Shown: positions 24,163 through 32,689 of the stretch, in pieces
Position numbering within the stretch: the stretch's first letter is position 1
Layout: every line of letters starts with the position of its first letter
Assembly: GCA_910587785.1 (NCBI GenBank)
Contig: CAJUOA010000013.1
Location: forward strand, 1 to 45,417
Direction of reading: 5' to 3'
Origin: an uncultured Oscillospiraceae bacterium
GTDB taxonomy: Bacteria > Bacillota > Clostridia > Oscillospirales > Oscillospiraceae
Length of the DNA: 45,417 bases
Notes under the pieces: generated by a model
What the model saw: only the letters and a program-made list of their open reading frames with translations
Database searches by the model: none
What the model was told of the DNA's origin: nothing
Made by a program: the position numbers and the translations under genes

Positions 24163-27100
24163 ATGAAATCTATCAAACGCAGGCTCCTGTCGCTTCTCAT
24201 GGCGCTGGCGCTTGTAGGGAGCTTGGTGCCGAGCGCACTGGCAGATCCTCCTACTACTACACTTGGGCCCTATTTTGCGGACATCAGTGGTGGTGACAAC
24301 GGCGTTACGGCAGGAGGAGCTGCTATAACTCTTTCTGTCTCAAAAGTTACTACTCAAGGATCAAGCAATCCTTTGAAATTGACAAATCCGACCTATTGCT
24401 GGAGCGTCGAAAATAGTCCTACTGGAGTTTCTGTAACAGGAAGCACTAGTCAGGCAAGTTTTTCGGTAGCTTCAAGTGCTTCAGTAAGTAGTGCTACTGT
24501 TAAAGTTACTGTGTCAGGAACTTATAACGGAAGTTCAATTACTGCGACCGGAACAAAGACAATTAATATTGCTGCGGCGACTACTCCGGTTCTTACACTG
24601 TCTACGACTTCGCTTAATGTTCCTACCAATAGTTATAACACGCTTTCTGCTACTGTAAGCAATCTGCCGACTGGTGCGACCGGATACTATGTAAAGTATT
24701 CTACGACAAGCCAGTACATCAAGCTGAACAGTCAGAATCTGGCTTCTAATGCGTCCACCTCTGCTGATGTTGCGATTAGCGGGAACCTGTATGTGTTCAG
24801 CAATTCGTCTACTGCTGCCAACTCTGCGGCAGTGATTACTGCTCGGCTGTATGATAGCACGAATAAGCCGGTTCAAAATGCAGCAGAAAAGACCTGCACC
24901 GTAAACATCACTTCCACCACCACTGGCGCAGGCATCTACTTCAATAACCAGAGCGCCATTACTGCTACGAGCACAAACCCTGCGGTGCTTTATGCCTATC
25001 CCACTGGACTGGGGAATGTGCTGAGTGGGTACACGATTAGGTGGTCTACCACTAATTATCCCTATGTTTCCATCGCTACCTCTACACCGACCAGTGCGAC
25101 AAGCACTGTTGATACGACTTTCAATGCCAGTAGCAATTCTTATGTGTATGTCTATGCTTCTGGAAGCGGTACTGTCATCGCGACACTGCTTGACAGCAAT
25201 GGTAAGCAGGTTGGTTCTTCCATCACTTCTCAGGTAAATGGTTCCACCACTGGCTACAGCCTGTCCCTCAGCTGCAACCCCACCTCCGGCAGTTCCTATG
25301 CTGTGGGCTACTACGGTAATGGCTACAACGACCCCTATTACTGGAACGACCCCTACTATAATGGAAACTATTACGGCTACCGCGATTTCACTGTAACCCC
25401 GTCTGTTTCCTACAATGGAACTACGATTTACAGCGGCGGTACTGTCTACAGCAACAACGCCGGTGAGGTAGCCCGCGTCACTGTTTCCTTTAACTGGTAC
25501 TTGGGCAACACTCTGCTCTACACCAGCGGCAGCACGAACCGGATCAATTCCTACTACTCCGTATCGACCAACAGCAACAACAGCACCAACAGTTCCACAG
25601 CCCGCATCTATGCCAGTGATGTCTACAACTACACAAGCACATCTTCCCGGAATCTCTCCTGCTCGGCTACTGCGATTCTCTACAACTCCGTCGGCAACGA
25701 GATTGCCCGGATTTCCACGCCCACAACCTCTTACTGGACTGTATACAGCCAGTACACCACCCCCTCCCGCTTCACCGTCTCCGCGACCGTGAACCAGGGC
25801 GAAACCTATTATCTCAACAGCACCAACAGCGGCACCAGCACCTCTGTTATTGACCAGATCAGCAACTATATCCGCAATAATTACTACTATGGCTCCAGCT
25901 ACTACAACCGCTATCTGCGGTCCATCAGTTTCAGCACAACCTCCCACACCTACGGCTCTCTGAGCTCCACTAGTGGTTCCTACACCAGCAGCAACAACTT
26001 CTCCAACCTGTATTTCACCCCCACCACCAGTGCCATCGGCTCCAGCGCCACGGCGTCCTTCAGCTTCACCGCTACGGATGACGCAGGTCAGACCTATTAC
26101 GGCACCCTGAACATCACCGTGCGGCCCGGCTCCACCAGCGCTTCCGGCTTCAGCCTGACGGGCAACCAGGGGGAGAACCTGGTCCTCAGCGCCAGTGATT
26201 TCAGCTCCTGGTGGCGCGGCCTGTACTCCAACGGCACCCTCAGCTACGTGCAGTTCACCAGCGTCTCCGGCGGCAACCTCTACGCCAACTACAGCGTGGG
26301 CGGCCGCAGCAACGTGGTGTCCTCCACCAACGCGACCCGCTGCTATGTCAATCCCAGCAGCAGCCAGACCGGCATCAGCAGCCTGACCTTTGTTCCCAGC
26401 AGCAGCACCACCTCCTCCGCGACCCTGAGCTTCACGGCCTACGGCACCACTTCCTCCAGCTCCTCCAGCACCGTGGCCCGTACCAGCACCGTGAGCATCA
26501 CCCTGCGCACCGCCACCGTGCAGAACGTCTCCGTCCGCTACTCCAGCACCGGCGGCAGCGTGCCCTTCAGCTACAGCGATTTCTACTACAGCCACACCTC
26601 CGTGCAGACCAGCTCCTATATCACCTTCGGCACTCCCTCGAACGGTTCTCTGACCGCGGGCGGGTCTGCCGTCAGCACCAGCACCCGCTTCTCCTTCACC
26701 GGCTCCAACTCCAACGGGTATCAGAGCATCAGCACCGTCACCTACACCCCCGCCTCCGGCTACAACGGCACCGCCACCGTCCCCTTCTACGCCTACAATA
26801 CCAACGGCGGCGTGGTGGCCAACGGTACGGTGTACATCACCGTCACCCAGCCTGCCCAGCCCGTGACGCCGTCCATCAGCTTCTCGGATGTTCCCAAGAA
26901 CTCCAACACCAGCTGGTACTATGACTGCGTGGCCCGTCTGGTCAGCAACAAGATCGTGGGCGGTTATCCTGACGGCACCTTCAAGCCCAACGGCTCCGTG
27001 ACCAACGCCGAGGCCCTCAAGCTCATCATGCTGGCCGCCGGCTATCCCTCCCAGCCCAACGCGGAGGCCAACGGCGTCCCCGGCATGTGGGCCGCCAACT

Positions 27101-27519
27101 ACCTCAACGCCGCCATCAACGCCGGCATCGTCTCCAGCAGTGAGATGAAGACTTCCGACCTGAACAAGGCCATCAACCGCAACACCATCGCTTCCATCAC
27201 CGCCAAGGCCCTCAAGCTGACCCCTGTCACCGACGGCAGCAACAGCCCCTTCGCTGACAGCAAGGATCAGTGGGTCCTGGCCCTGAACAAGGCCGGCATC
27301 ATCCAGGGTACCACCGAGGCCAGCGGCACCACCTACTTCTACGGCACCCAGTCCCTGACCCGTGCCCAGCTGTGCCTCATCATCGAGCGGGTGATGAACT
27401 ACAAGCAGACCGGTTCTGCCGCCACGCCCAGCACTCCCAGCACCCCCAGCACTCCCAGCAACGGCGGCAATAACTCCAGCAGCTCCTCCAACGAGAAGCC
27501 CGGCTGGCTGAATACCTGA
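24163..27519 (+). CDS. SLH-domain surface protein with Ig-like repeats
   Basis: A 1,118-residue exported protein. Residues 1-27 are a Sec signal peptide (basic MKSIKRR, hydrophobic core, cleavage near SALA-D). Residues 30-900 are Ser/Thr/Tyr-rich beta-type repeats, with a Tyr/Gly/Asn-rich patch around residue 390 (YYGNGYNDPYYWNDP). Residues 900-1080 hold SLH modules (WYYDCVARLVSNKIVGGYPDGTFKPN, in parts, and two weaker ones, the last with LTRAQLCLIIERVMNY) that bind cell-wall polymers. A PSTPSTPST linker ends the protein. SLH modules are C-terminal here. The 5' third is visibly richer in A/T and uses other codons than the rest, with a switch near 25,240. Function is likely surface coat or adhesin. 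Confidence 0.88.
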   Translation: MKSIKRRLLSLLMALALVGSLVPSALADPPTTTLGPYFADISGGDNGVTAGGAAITLSVSKVTTQGSSNPLKLTNPTYCWSVENSPTGVSVTGSTSQASFSVASSASVSSATVKVTVSGTYNGSSITATGTKTINIAAATTPVLTLSTTSLNVPTNSYNTLSATVSNLPTGATGYYVKYSTTSQYIKLNSQNLASNASTSADVAISGNLYVFSNSSTAANSAAVITARLYDSTNKPVQNAAEKTCTVNITSTTTGAGIYFNNQSAITATSTNPAVLYAYPTGLGNVLSGYTIRWSTTNYPYVSIATSTPTSATSTVDTTFNASSNSYVYVYASGSGTVIATLLDSNGKQVGSSITSQVNGSTTGYSLSLSCNPTSGSSYAVGYYGNGYNDPYYWNDPYYNGNYYGYRDFTVTPSVSYNGTTIYSGGTVYSNNAGEVARVTVSFNWYLGNTLLYTSGSTNRINSYYSVSTNSNNSTNSSTARIYASDVYNYTSTSSRNLSCSATAILYNSVGNEIARISTPTTSYWTVYSQYTTPSRFTVSATVNQGETYYLNSTNSGTSTSVIDQISNYIRNNYYYGSSYYNRYLRSISFSTTSHTYGSLSSTSGSYTSSNNFSNLYFTPTTSAIGSSATASFSFTATDDAGQTYYGTLNITVRPGSTSASGFSLTGNQGENLVLSASDFSSWWRGLYSNGTLSYVQFTSVSGGNLYANYSVGGRSNVVSSTNATRCYVNPSSSQTGISSLTFVPSSSTTSSATLSFTAYGTTSSSSSSTVARTSTVSITLRTATVQNVSVRYSSTGGSVPFSYSDFYYSHTSVQTSSYITFGTPSNGSLTAGGSAVSTSTRFSFTGSNSNGYQSISTVTYTPASGYNGTATVPFYAYNTNGGVVANGTVYITVTQPAQPVTPSISFSDVPKNSNTSWYYDCVARLVSNKIVGGYPDGTFKPNGSVTNAEALKLIMLAAGYPSQPNAEANGVPGMWAANYLNAAINAGIVSSSEMKTSDLNKAINRNTIASITAKALKLTPVTDGSNSPFADSKDQWVLALNKAGIIQGTTEASGTTYFYGTQSLTRAQLCLIIERVMNYKQTGSAATPSTPSTPSTPSNGGNNSSSSSNEKPGWLNT

Positions 27520-27537
27520 TTCCCTCTCTGCCCGAGC

Positions 27538-27573
27538 AGACCCCCGGGGCCACCGGCCCCGGGGGTCTTTTTG
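27538..27573 (+). terminator. Intrinsic terminator after the SLH protein
   Basis: A perfect 14-bp stem AGACCCCCGGGGCC (27538-27551) with 27555-27568 and an ACC loop is followed by TTTTT. The loop and 14-bp layout resemble the terminator after the first surface protein. Confidence 0.93.
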
Positions 27574-27614
27574 CAAAAGAGGGGGGAAAACGCCCGCAAT
27601 CGTGAATTTATCAC

Positions 27615-27643
27615 TTGAAAATTCCAGGGTTTTGCAATAAAAT
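27615..27643 (+). promoter_or_regulatory. Promoter of proC
   Basis: TTGAAA (27615-27620), 17-nt spacer and TAAAAT (27638-27643). Confidence 0.6.
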
Positions 27644-27675
27644 GGAAGCCTACAGAAATAGGAAGGAGAACTACA

Positions 27676-28497
27676 ATGCCTAATTACGTTTTCTCGTTTA
27701 TCGGTACCGGAAGTATGGGCTCTGCCCTGGCCCGGGCCGCCTGCAGGAGCGTCCCGCCGGAGAAGGTCCTCCTGGCCAACCGCACCTACTCCAAGGCCCA
27801 GGCGTTGGCCAATGCGCTGGGGTGCGTCCCCGCGGCAAGCAATATCCTGGCCGCGGAGCTGGCGGACTACGTCTTCCTGGGGGTAAAGCCCGACCAGATG
27901 GCGACGGTGGCCCGGGAGATCGGCCCCGCCCTTCGCCAGCGCCGGGACCCCTTCGTCCTGGTGACCATGGCCGCGGGGCTGACCATGAAGCAGGTCTGCG
28001 AGATGGTGGGCTCCCCCTGTCCGGTGATCCGCGTGATGCCAAACACCCCCAGCGAGGTAGGGGCGGGGCTGATCCTCTACGACGCCAACGAGCGGGTCAC
28101 GGAGAGAGATCTGGCGCACTTTACAGAGCTCATGTCCAGCGCCGGGACCCTGGACCGCCTGGAGGAGGCCCTCATCGACGCGGGGAGCGCCGTGGCGGGG
28201 TGCGGTCCGGCGTTCGCGGCCCTCTTCCTGGAGGGCCTGGCCGACGGCGGCGTGGCCTGCGGGCTTCCCAGGGAGAAGGCGGTGCTCTATGCCGCGCAGA
28301 TGCTGGAGGGCACGGCCCGGCTCCTCCGGGAGACCGGACAGCACCCGGGGCAGATGAAGGACGCTGTCTGTCCGCCGGGAGGGTCCACCATCGCAGGGGT
28401 CCGCGTCCTGGAGCAGAGGGGGTTCCGAGCCGCGGCCATGGATGCGGTGCTCACGGCGTGGGAGCGCACGCAGGGGCTTGGTAAGACAGGCGCGTAG
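27676..28497 (+). CDS. proC: Pyrroline-5-carboxylate reductase
   Basis: A 273-residue enzyme reducing 1-pyrroline-5-carboxylate to L-proline with NAD(P)H. The Rossmann motif FIGTGSMGSALARA opens the protein. The RVMPNTPSEVGAG and GCGPAFAALFLEGLADGGV segments and C-terminal CPPGGSTIAGVRVLE are the ProC signature. GGAGAA lies upstream of the ATG. Besides proline synthesis it could consume P5C made by HypD, the usual pairing in Clostridia; here the genes are 11 kb apart and not in one transcript. Confidence 0.95.
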   Translation: MPNYVFSFIGTGSMGSALARAACRSVPPEKVLLANRTYSKAQALANALGCVPAASNILAAELADYVFLGVKPDQMATVAREIGPALRQRRDPFVLVTMAAGLTMKQVCEMVGSPCPVIRVMPNTPSEVGAGLILYDANERVTERDLAHFTELMSSAGTLDRLEEALIDAGSAVAGCGPAFAALFLEGLADGGVACGLPREKAVLYAAQMLEGTARLLRETGQHPGQMKDAVCPPGGSTIAGVRVLEQRGFRAAAMDAVLTAWERTQGLGKTGA

Positions 28498-28513
28498 CGC
28501 AAAATAAAGTTTA

Positions 28514-28633
28514 GGGCCGCCCTTTTCAAAGGGCGGCGGGGTCCAGGCAACAGCCAGCCGAAGGCTGGCCAAGCCCAAGCCGCCGCAGACAGCGCAGGGG
28601 GCAAAGCCCCTGGTGGGTTTGGGCGAAGCCCAA
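28514..28633. repeat. Run of four hairpins between proC and the CmpB-type gene
   Basis: Four inverted repeats follow one another: GCCGCCCTTT/AAAGGGCGGC (28516-28537), GCCAGCC/GGCTGGC (28553-28569), CAGGGG/CCCCTG (28595-28612) and TTGGGC/GCCCAA (28619-28633). Two have GAA loops. It looks like a structured dispersed intergenic repeat; its function is unknown, and no T-tract follows on the plus strand. Confidence 0.55.
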
Positions 28634-28667
28634 CATTCATTCATAAAAAGATAAGGAAAGGCATCTT

Positions 28668-30005
28668 ATGGCATACTCGATCTATCATCTTCTCTGGTTT
28701 TTCTTTGTGTACTCCATCCTGGGCTGGTGTGCGGGGGTGGCCTACGCCGCCGTGCGGCGGAAGACCTTCGTCAACACCGGCTTTCTGAGTCTGCCGCTGT
28801 GCCCCGTATACGGCGTGGCGGCGGTGCTGTTCTCCATCTTCCTGCCGGAACTGCGGGAGAGCCTGTTCTTCCTCTTTGCGGGCGGCGCGGTGATCGCGTT
28901 TTTGCTGACCTTCATCACCGGCCATCTGCTGGAGCGCATTTTCCACCGGCGGTGGTGGGATTTCAGCGCCCGGCGGTTCCAGTTCGACGGCTATGTGTCC
29001 TTCCCGCTCCTGGCGGTATGGGGCGCTTTGGCGGTGCTCTGTATGCGCGTGGGCAACCCCCTCATTATCCGCCTGCTGGGGCTCCTCCCCATGGCGGTGG
29101 GGCGCATCATACTGCTGGCACTGCTCATTCTCCTGGGGCTGGACGCGGCGTTCTCCCTGGGGTTCCTGCTCCGCATCCGGGTCCACACCAAGCGGCTGGC
29201 GGAGTTCTCCGAGGAGGTCTCCGAGGACTTCCGGGAGGTCTCCGCCCATCTCGGGAGCGCCATCACCCGCCGGGTTCACCGCCGTGTGGCCCGGGCGTAT
29301 CCCAGCCTGGAGGCCGGGAAGCTGGTGGAGGCCCAGGCGGAAAAGCCGGAAAAGTCCGGCGTCTTCGCTGAGGGGTGCAGTTTTGACAAACTGGTGTGGC
29401 TGTTCGTCATCGCGGCCTTCCTGGGGGACATCATCGAGACCATCTTCTGCCGTGTAGTGGGGGGCACGTGGATGAGCCGGAGCAGTCTCGTCTGGGGGCC
29501 CTTCAGCGTGGTGTGGGGTCTGGGCGGCGTAATGCTGACGGTGGTGCTCTACAAGTACAAGGACCGCAGCGACCGGTACATCTTCCTGGCGGGCACGGTG
29601 CTGGGCGGGGCCTATGAGTACGCGTGCAGTGTGTTCACGGAGCTGGTGTTCGGCACCGTCTTCTGGGACTACAGCGCCATGCGCTTCAACCTGGGGGGCC
29701 GAATCAACCTGCTCTACTGCTTCTTCTGGGGCATCGCGGCGGTGGCGTGGCTGAAGGGGGCGTACCCCCTGCTCTCCGGGCTCATCGAGAAGATCCCCGT
29801 CAAGGCCGGTAAGATCGGCACATGGGTCCTGGTGGTGTTCATGGTGAGCAATATGGCTGTCTCCACCCTGGCCCTGGGGCGGTACAGTCAGCGCCAGGCG
29901 GAAGCGGAGGGGGCGGAGGCGTCCGCCTTTGCCGCCGTACTGGACGAGCGCTTCCCCGACGAGCGCATAGCGCGGGTCTATCCCAACCTTATCATAGTGG
30001 AATAA
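28668..30005 (+). CDS. Tandem CmpB-family membrane protein (putative ABC permease)
   Basis: A 445-residue polytopic membrane protein built from two copies of the CmpB/DUF1113 module. Copy 1 (residues 1-170) opens FFVYSILGWCAGVAYAAVRRKTFVNTGFL and copy 2 (about residues 240-400) FVIAAFLGDIIETIFCRVVGG (both quoted in part); a charged cytosolic linker of about 70 residues joins them. The database name 'ABC transporter permease' is weakly founded, since no ATPase partner is next to it. It follows proC after a hairpin-rich gap. Export or envelope function is possible; I do not assign one. Confidence 0.75.
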   Translation: MAYSIYHLLWFFFVYSILGWCAGVAYAAVRRKTFVNTGFLSLPLCPVYGVAAVLFSIFLPELRESLFFLFAGGAVIAFLLTFITGHLLERIFHRRWWDFSARRFQFDGYVSFPLLAVWGALAVLCMRVGNPLIIRLLGLLPMAVGRIILLALLILLGLDAAFSLGFLLRIRVHTKRLAEFSEEVSEDFREVSAHLGSAITRRVHRRVARAYPSLEAGKLVEAQAEKPEKSGVFAEGCSFDKLVWLFVIAAFLGDIIETIFCRVVGGTWMSRSSLVWGPFSVVWGLGGVMLTVVLYKYKDRSDRYIFLAGTVLGGAYEYACSVFTELVFGTVFWDYSAMRFNLGGRINLLYCFFWGIAAVAWLKGAYPLLSGLIEKIPVKAGKIGTWVLVVFMVSNMAVSTLALGRYSQRQAEAEGAEASAFAAVLDERFPDERIARVYPNLIIVE

Positions 30006-30008
30006 GAA

Positions 30009-30041
30009 ACAAGGCTCAGGGCACTTGTCCCTAAGCCTTGT
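30009..30041 (-). terminator. Intrinsic terminator of the BlaI-like gene
   Basis: ACAAGGCT-AGGG pairs with CCCT-AGCCTTGT around a single mismatch (30009-30021 with 30029-30041). Read on the minus strand it is followed by TTCTTATT, so it mainly serves the minus-strand gene, though it lies between convergent genes. Confidence 0.75.
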
Positions 30042-30057
30042 CAGCACAAAAAACTGC

Positions 30058-30456
30058 TCAATGGGCTGAGTAATGCTGTCCCGTGGAGTTGCCGCTGGTG
30101 ATATGGCGGTCCATCATCCGGCGCACTCCGGCGGCCTCGGTGAGGCCCATCTTGTCGCCACGGATAGCGGAGGCGGTGTTGCCGGTCATGCCTGCGGAAC
30201 TGCCGTGGAGGAGGTCGAAGAGGCACCATTTCGTGGTGACCTCGGTGTCTTCCCTGCCGACCCGCATGGAGACCACGCTGTCCTCCACCTGCACCGCGCC
30301 CCGCTTCACCATCCGGCGGATGGCGGTGCGGGTGACGGAGCCCTTCCACCCCAGACGGACGCGGCAGAGGTCCATCAGCTCCCTGCGGCCCAGGGGGCCC
30401 TTCTCCCAGAGGATCCCGCAAAAATTGTTTTCGCTGTCGTAGAGTTTCAGTTTCAT
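30058..30456 (-). CDS. BlaI/MecI-like winged-helix regulator
   Basis: A 132-residue protein. Residues 14-65 (ILWEKGPLGRRELMDLCRVRLGWKGSVTRTAIRRMVKRGAV, in parts) fit the winged helix of BlaI/CopY repressors, with a shortened N-terminus. The C-terminal part lacks a clear copy of the BlaI dimer helix pattern and ends in a polar tail. The ATG at 30456 has AAAGGAGGT close upstream. No BlaR1 sensor or beta-lactamase gene lies near, so the target and signal are unknown. Confidence 0.65.
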   Translation of the reverse strand: MKLKLYDSENNFCGILWEKGPLGRRELMDLCRVRLGWKGSVTRTAIRRMVKRGAVQVEDSVVSMRVGREDTEVTTKWCLFDLLHGSSAGMTGNTASAIRGDKMGLTEAAGVRRMMDRHITSGNSTGQHYSAH

Positions 30457-30499
30457 GACGAACCTCCTTTGTCCGCAGTCGTGTGGTTGGATTGTTTTC

Positions 30500-30528
30500 A
30501 TTTTAACATACTGCGGCAGATTTGTCAA
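30500..30528 (-). promoter_or_regulatory. Promoter of the BlaI-like gene
   Basis: On the minus strand, perfect TTGACA (30528-30523), 17-nt spacer and TAAAAT (30505-30500). Confidence 0.75.
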
Positions 30529-30598
30529 GGTTAAACAAAAAATGGGAGGGAAATTTGAAATAAATGGCAGGGATATCCAATGCCTGTCCGTCCCGCCC

Positions 30599-30627
30599 TT
30601 GACACCGCGCGGGAAAAGTGGTATAAA
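30599..30627 (+). promoter_or_regulatory. Promoter of the ComFB-type gene
   Basis: Perfect TTGACA (30599-30604), 17-nt spacer and TATAAA (30622-30627), 28 bp before the GTG start. Confidence 0.75.
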
Positions 30628-30654
30628 AAAGACAGAAGAGAAAGGAGTGGTCCT

Positions 30655-30918
30655 GTGAAACGATACGAAAACATGATGGAGGGCTTTGTCGAGGAGGTAC
30701 TGGATATCATGGGAGACAGCCTGGGCTGCTGTATGTGCGAGCAGTGCCGCAACGACGTGGCCGCCCACGCCCTCAACCAGCTCCCGCCCCGGTATGTCGT
30801 CTCCCACATGGGCGGCGCCATCAGCAAGGCGGACACCATGCGCATCCAGCACCTGACCGACGTGCGCACCGCCGTGCTCCAGGCCGCCCAGGTGGTCAAG
30901 GAGCACCCCAGACACTGA
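30655..30918 (+). CDS. ComFB-family protein
   Basis: An 87-residue cytosolic protein of the late competence ComFB family. The start is GTG 30655, 7 nt from AAAGGAG; the in-frame upstream region holds the promoter. It has the family's ENMMEGFVEEVLD helix, a Cys cluster CCMCEQCRNDV that can bind zinc, and the ALNQLPPRYVVSHMGG segment. ComFB domains have been linked to cyclic dinucleotide binding in some bacteria. No other competence genes are in the window. Monocistronic, with its own promoter and terminator. Confidence 0.8.
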   Translation: MKRYENMMEGFVEEVLDIMGDSLGCCMCEQCRNDVAAHALNQLPPRYVVSHMGGAISKADTMRIQHLTDVRTAVLQAAQVVKEHPRH

Positions 30919-30938
30919 AGTCCTGCCGTTCCAGAACA

Positions 30939-30977
30939 GGGGACCCGAACGCGAACTGCGTCCGGGTCCCCTTTTTT
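30939..30977 (+). terminator. Intrinsic terminator after the ComFB gene
   Basis: GGGGACCCG (30939-30947) pairs with CGGGTCCCC (30963-30971), with a further ACGC/GCGT pairing in the loop, followed by six T. Confidence 0.9.
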
Positions 30978-31021
30978 GCCCCGGAGGGCTGTCAAAATTT
31001 CCCCGGGCGTCCGTTTCCGAC

Positions 31022-31044
31022 AGGAACCGCCCCGCCCGGGAACG
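31022..31044 (+). promoter_or_regulatory. Possible sigma-H promoter of the spoIIA operon
   Basis: AGGAACC (31022-31028) and GGGAACG (31038-31044), 9 nt apart, roughly fit a sigma-H promoter (AGGAwwT and GAAT), as known for spoIIA in Bacillus. A TATAAT at 31045-31050 is present but has no -35 at the right distance. The assignment is tentative. Confidence 0.4.
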
Positions 31045-31079
31045 TATAATATCCTCAAACTCAACAAAGGAGACAAGCC

Positions 31080-31385
31080 ATGGAGATGACCTACAAAGCG
31101 GAAGACCGGCAGCTGACCATCGCCCTCAGCGGGGAGCTGGACCACCACGGAGCCAAGGGCCTCATGGACGCCATCGACCGGTGCATGGAACAGCACCTGC
31201 CGGTGAAGACCTTTCTCGACCTGCGGGAGCTGACCTTCATGGACAGCTCCGGCATCGCCGTGGTATTGCGGGCCAAGCGCCGCATGGAGGCCCTTGCCGG
31301 GACCCTGGTGGTGGTGAACATCCCCCGTCAGGCCGCCCGGGTGCTGGAGACGGCGGGGCTCAGCCGGTATATCGACCTGGTTTAG
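31080..31385 (+). CDS. spoIIAA: Anti-sigma F factor antagonist
   Basis: A 101-residue STAS-domain protein. The phosphorylatable serine lies in FMDSSGIAVVL. Unphosphorylated SpoIIAA binds SpoIIAB and frees sigma-F in the forespore. AAAGGAG precedes the ATG. First gene of the canonical spoIIAA-spoIIAB-sigF operon, 13 nt from the next. Confidence 0.95.
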   Translation: MEMTYKAEDRQLTIALSGELDHHGAKGLMDAIDRCMEQHLPVKTFLDLRELTFMDSSGIAVVLRAKRRMEALAGTLVVVNIPRQAARVLETAGLSRYIDLV

Positions 31386-31398
31386 GAGGTGCGCCAAC

Positions 31399-31839
31399 AT
31401 GAAATGCGAAAACTACATAACCTTTGAGTGCCTCAGCCGGAGCGCCAACGAGGCCTTCGCCCGGGGGGCGGTGGCCTGCTTCGCCGCCCAGCTGGACCCC
31501 ACCCTGGAGGAGCTGGGGGACATCAAGACCGCTGTCAGCGAGGCGGTCACCAACGCCATCGTCCACGCCTACCCGGACACCCTGGGCCGCATCCAGGTCC
31601 GCTGCCGCATCCTGGAGGGGGACGTGCTGGAGATCGTGGTCCGGGACTGGGGCAGGGGCATCGCCGATGTAGAGCAGGCCCGGGCCCCCCTCTACACCAC
31701 CGGCGGCCCGGAGCGCAGCGGCATGGGCTTCACCATCATGGAGAGCTTCATGGACCGCCTCACCGTCCGCTCCTCCCAGGGCAAGGGCACCCGGGTGGCT
31801 ATGAGCCGGCGCATCCGCCGCCGCCGGGCGGACCGATGA
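31399..31839 (+). CDS. spoIIAB: Anti-sigma F factor / serine kinase
   Basis: A 146-residue GHKL ATPase/kinase. The N-box is AVSEAVTNAIVHAY, the G1-type box VRDWGRGIADVEQA and the G2-type box ERSGMGFTIMESF. It binds sigma-F and phosphorylates SpoIIAA. AGGAGGTG upstream. Its stop overlaps the sigF start (ATGA), implying translational coupling. The C-terminus ends in an Arg-rich tail RRIRRRRADR. Confidence 0.95.
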   Translation: MKCENYITFECLSRSANEAFARGAVACFAAQLDPTLEELGDIKTAVSEAVTNAIVHAYPDTLGRIQVRCRILEGDVLEIVVRDWGRGIADVEQARAPLYTTGGPERSGMGFTIMESFMDRLTVRSSQGKGTRVAMSRRIRRRRADR

Positions 31840-32540
31840 CCGGCGAGGCCCTGGACCTCCTCCTCCAGGCGCGGCAGGGCGACGAGGAGGCCACTTCCCG
31901 GGTCCTGGAGCAGAACAGCGGCCTCATCTGGGCCGTGGTCCGCCGCTACTACGGCAAGGGCGTGGAGCCCGAGGACCTCTACCAGCTGGGCTGTCTGGGC
32001 TTCCTCAAGGCGGTGCGGGGGTTCGACGCGGACTACGGCACCCAGTTTTCCACCTACGCCGTGCCCAAGATCGCCGGGGAGATCCGCCGCTACCTCCGGG
32101 ACAACGGCGCGGTCAAGGTGGGCCGCACCCTCCGGGAGCAGGGCATCAGCGTCTTTGCCGCCCGGGAGCGCCTGCGGGGCGTCCTGGGCCGGGAGCCCGC
32201 CCTCTCCGAGCTCAGCGAGGAGACGGGCCTCGCCCCCGAGGAGATCGCCGCCGCGGAGCTGGCCACCGCCCCGCCGGAGAGCCTCCAGCAGGAGAACGCC
32301 GACGGCCTTACCCTGGAGTCCACCCTCGCAAGCCCCCTGGGCGAGGAGCACCTGCTGGAGCACATCGCCCTGCGCTCCGCTATTGACGCCCTCCCGGAGC
32401 AGGAGAAAAAAACCATCCTCCTGCGCTTCTACAAGGGCCTCACCCAGCAGCAGTGCGCCAAAATTTTATCTGTCAGTCAGGTGCAGGTTTCCCGCCTGGA
32501 GAAGCGGGCTCTGGAAAAATTGCGGAAGGATATGCTGTAG
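31836..32540 (+). CDS. sigF: Sporulation sigma factor F
   Basis: A 234-residue sigma-70 family factor directing forespore transcription. Region 2 holds EDLYQLGCLGFLKAVRGFD and the FSTYAVPKIAGEIRRYLRDNG helix; regions 3 and 4 follow, with the final HTH LTQQQCAKILSVSQVQVSRLEKRALEKL (in parts). The start at 31836 overlaps the spoIIAB stop. Its presence shows that the host is an endospore former. Confidence 0.95.
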   Translation: MTGEALDLLLQARQGDEEATSRVLEQNSGLIWAVVRRYYGKGVEPEDLYQLGCLGFLKAVRGFDADYGTQFSTYAVPKIAGEIRRYLRDNGAVKVGRTLREQGISVFAARERLRGVLGREPALSELSEETGLAPEEIAAAELATAPPESLQQENADGLTLESTLASPLGEEHLLEHIALRSAIDALPEQEKKTILLRFYKGLTQQQCAKILSVSQVQVSRLEKRALEKLRKDML

Positions 32541-32572
32541 AGGCCGGGAGGGGCTTGCCTCCCGGCCTCTTT
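32539..32572 (+). terminator. Intrinsic terminator after sigF
   Basis: A perfect 13-bp stem AGAGGCCGGGAGG (32539-32551) with 32558-32570, loop GGCTTG, short T tail. It begins inside the sigF stop codon. Confidence 0.8.
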
Positions 32573-32689
32573 GCTGCAAAATGGTAGCTGTGACTGCCCG
32601 ATATCTCCCCCAAATTAGTTGATATCGACAAAAATCGCGTTTCTATTTTGTCCACGCCTCCAAAGATACCGGAAACGAAAGAAGCTAAC

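Noticed and set aside
24535..28644. Minus-strand open frame of 1,369 codons opposite the SLH protein and proC
   Set aside because: It spans two good plus-strand genes and their terminator, has no ribosome site and no domain; stop-free by codon bias only.
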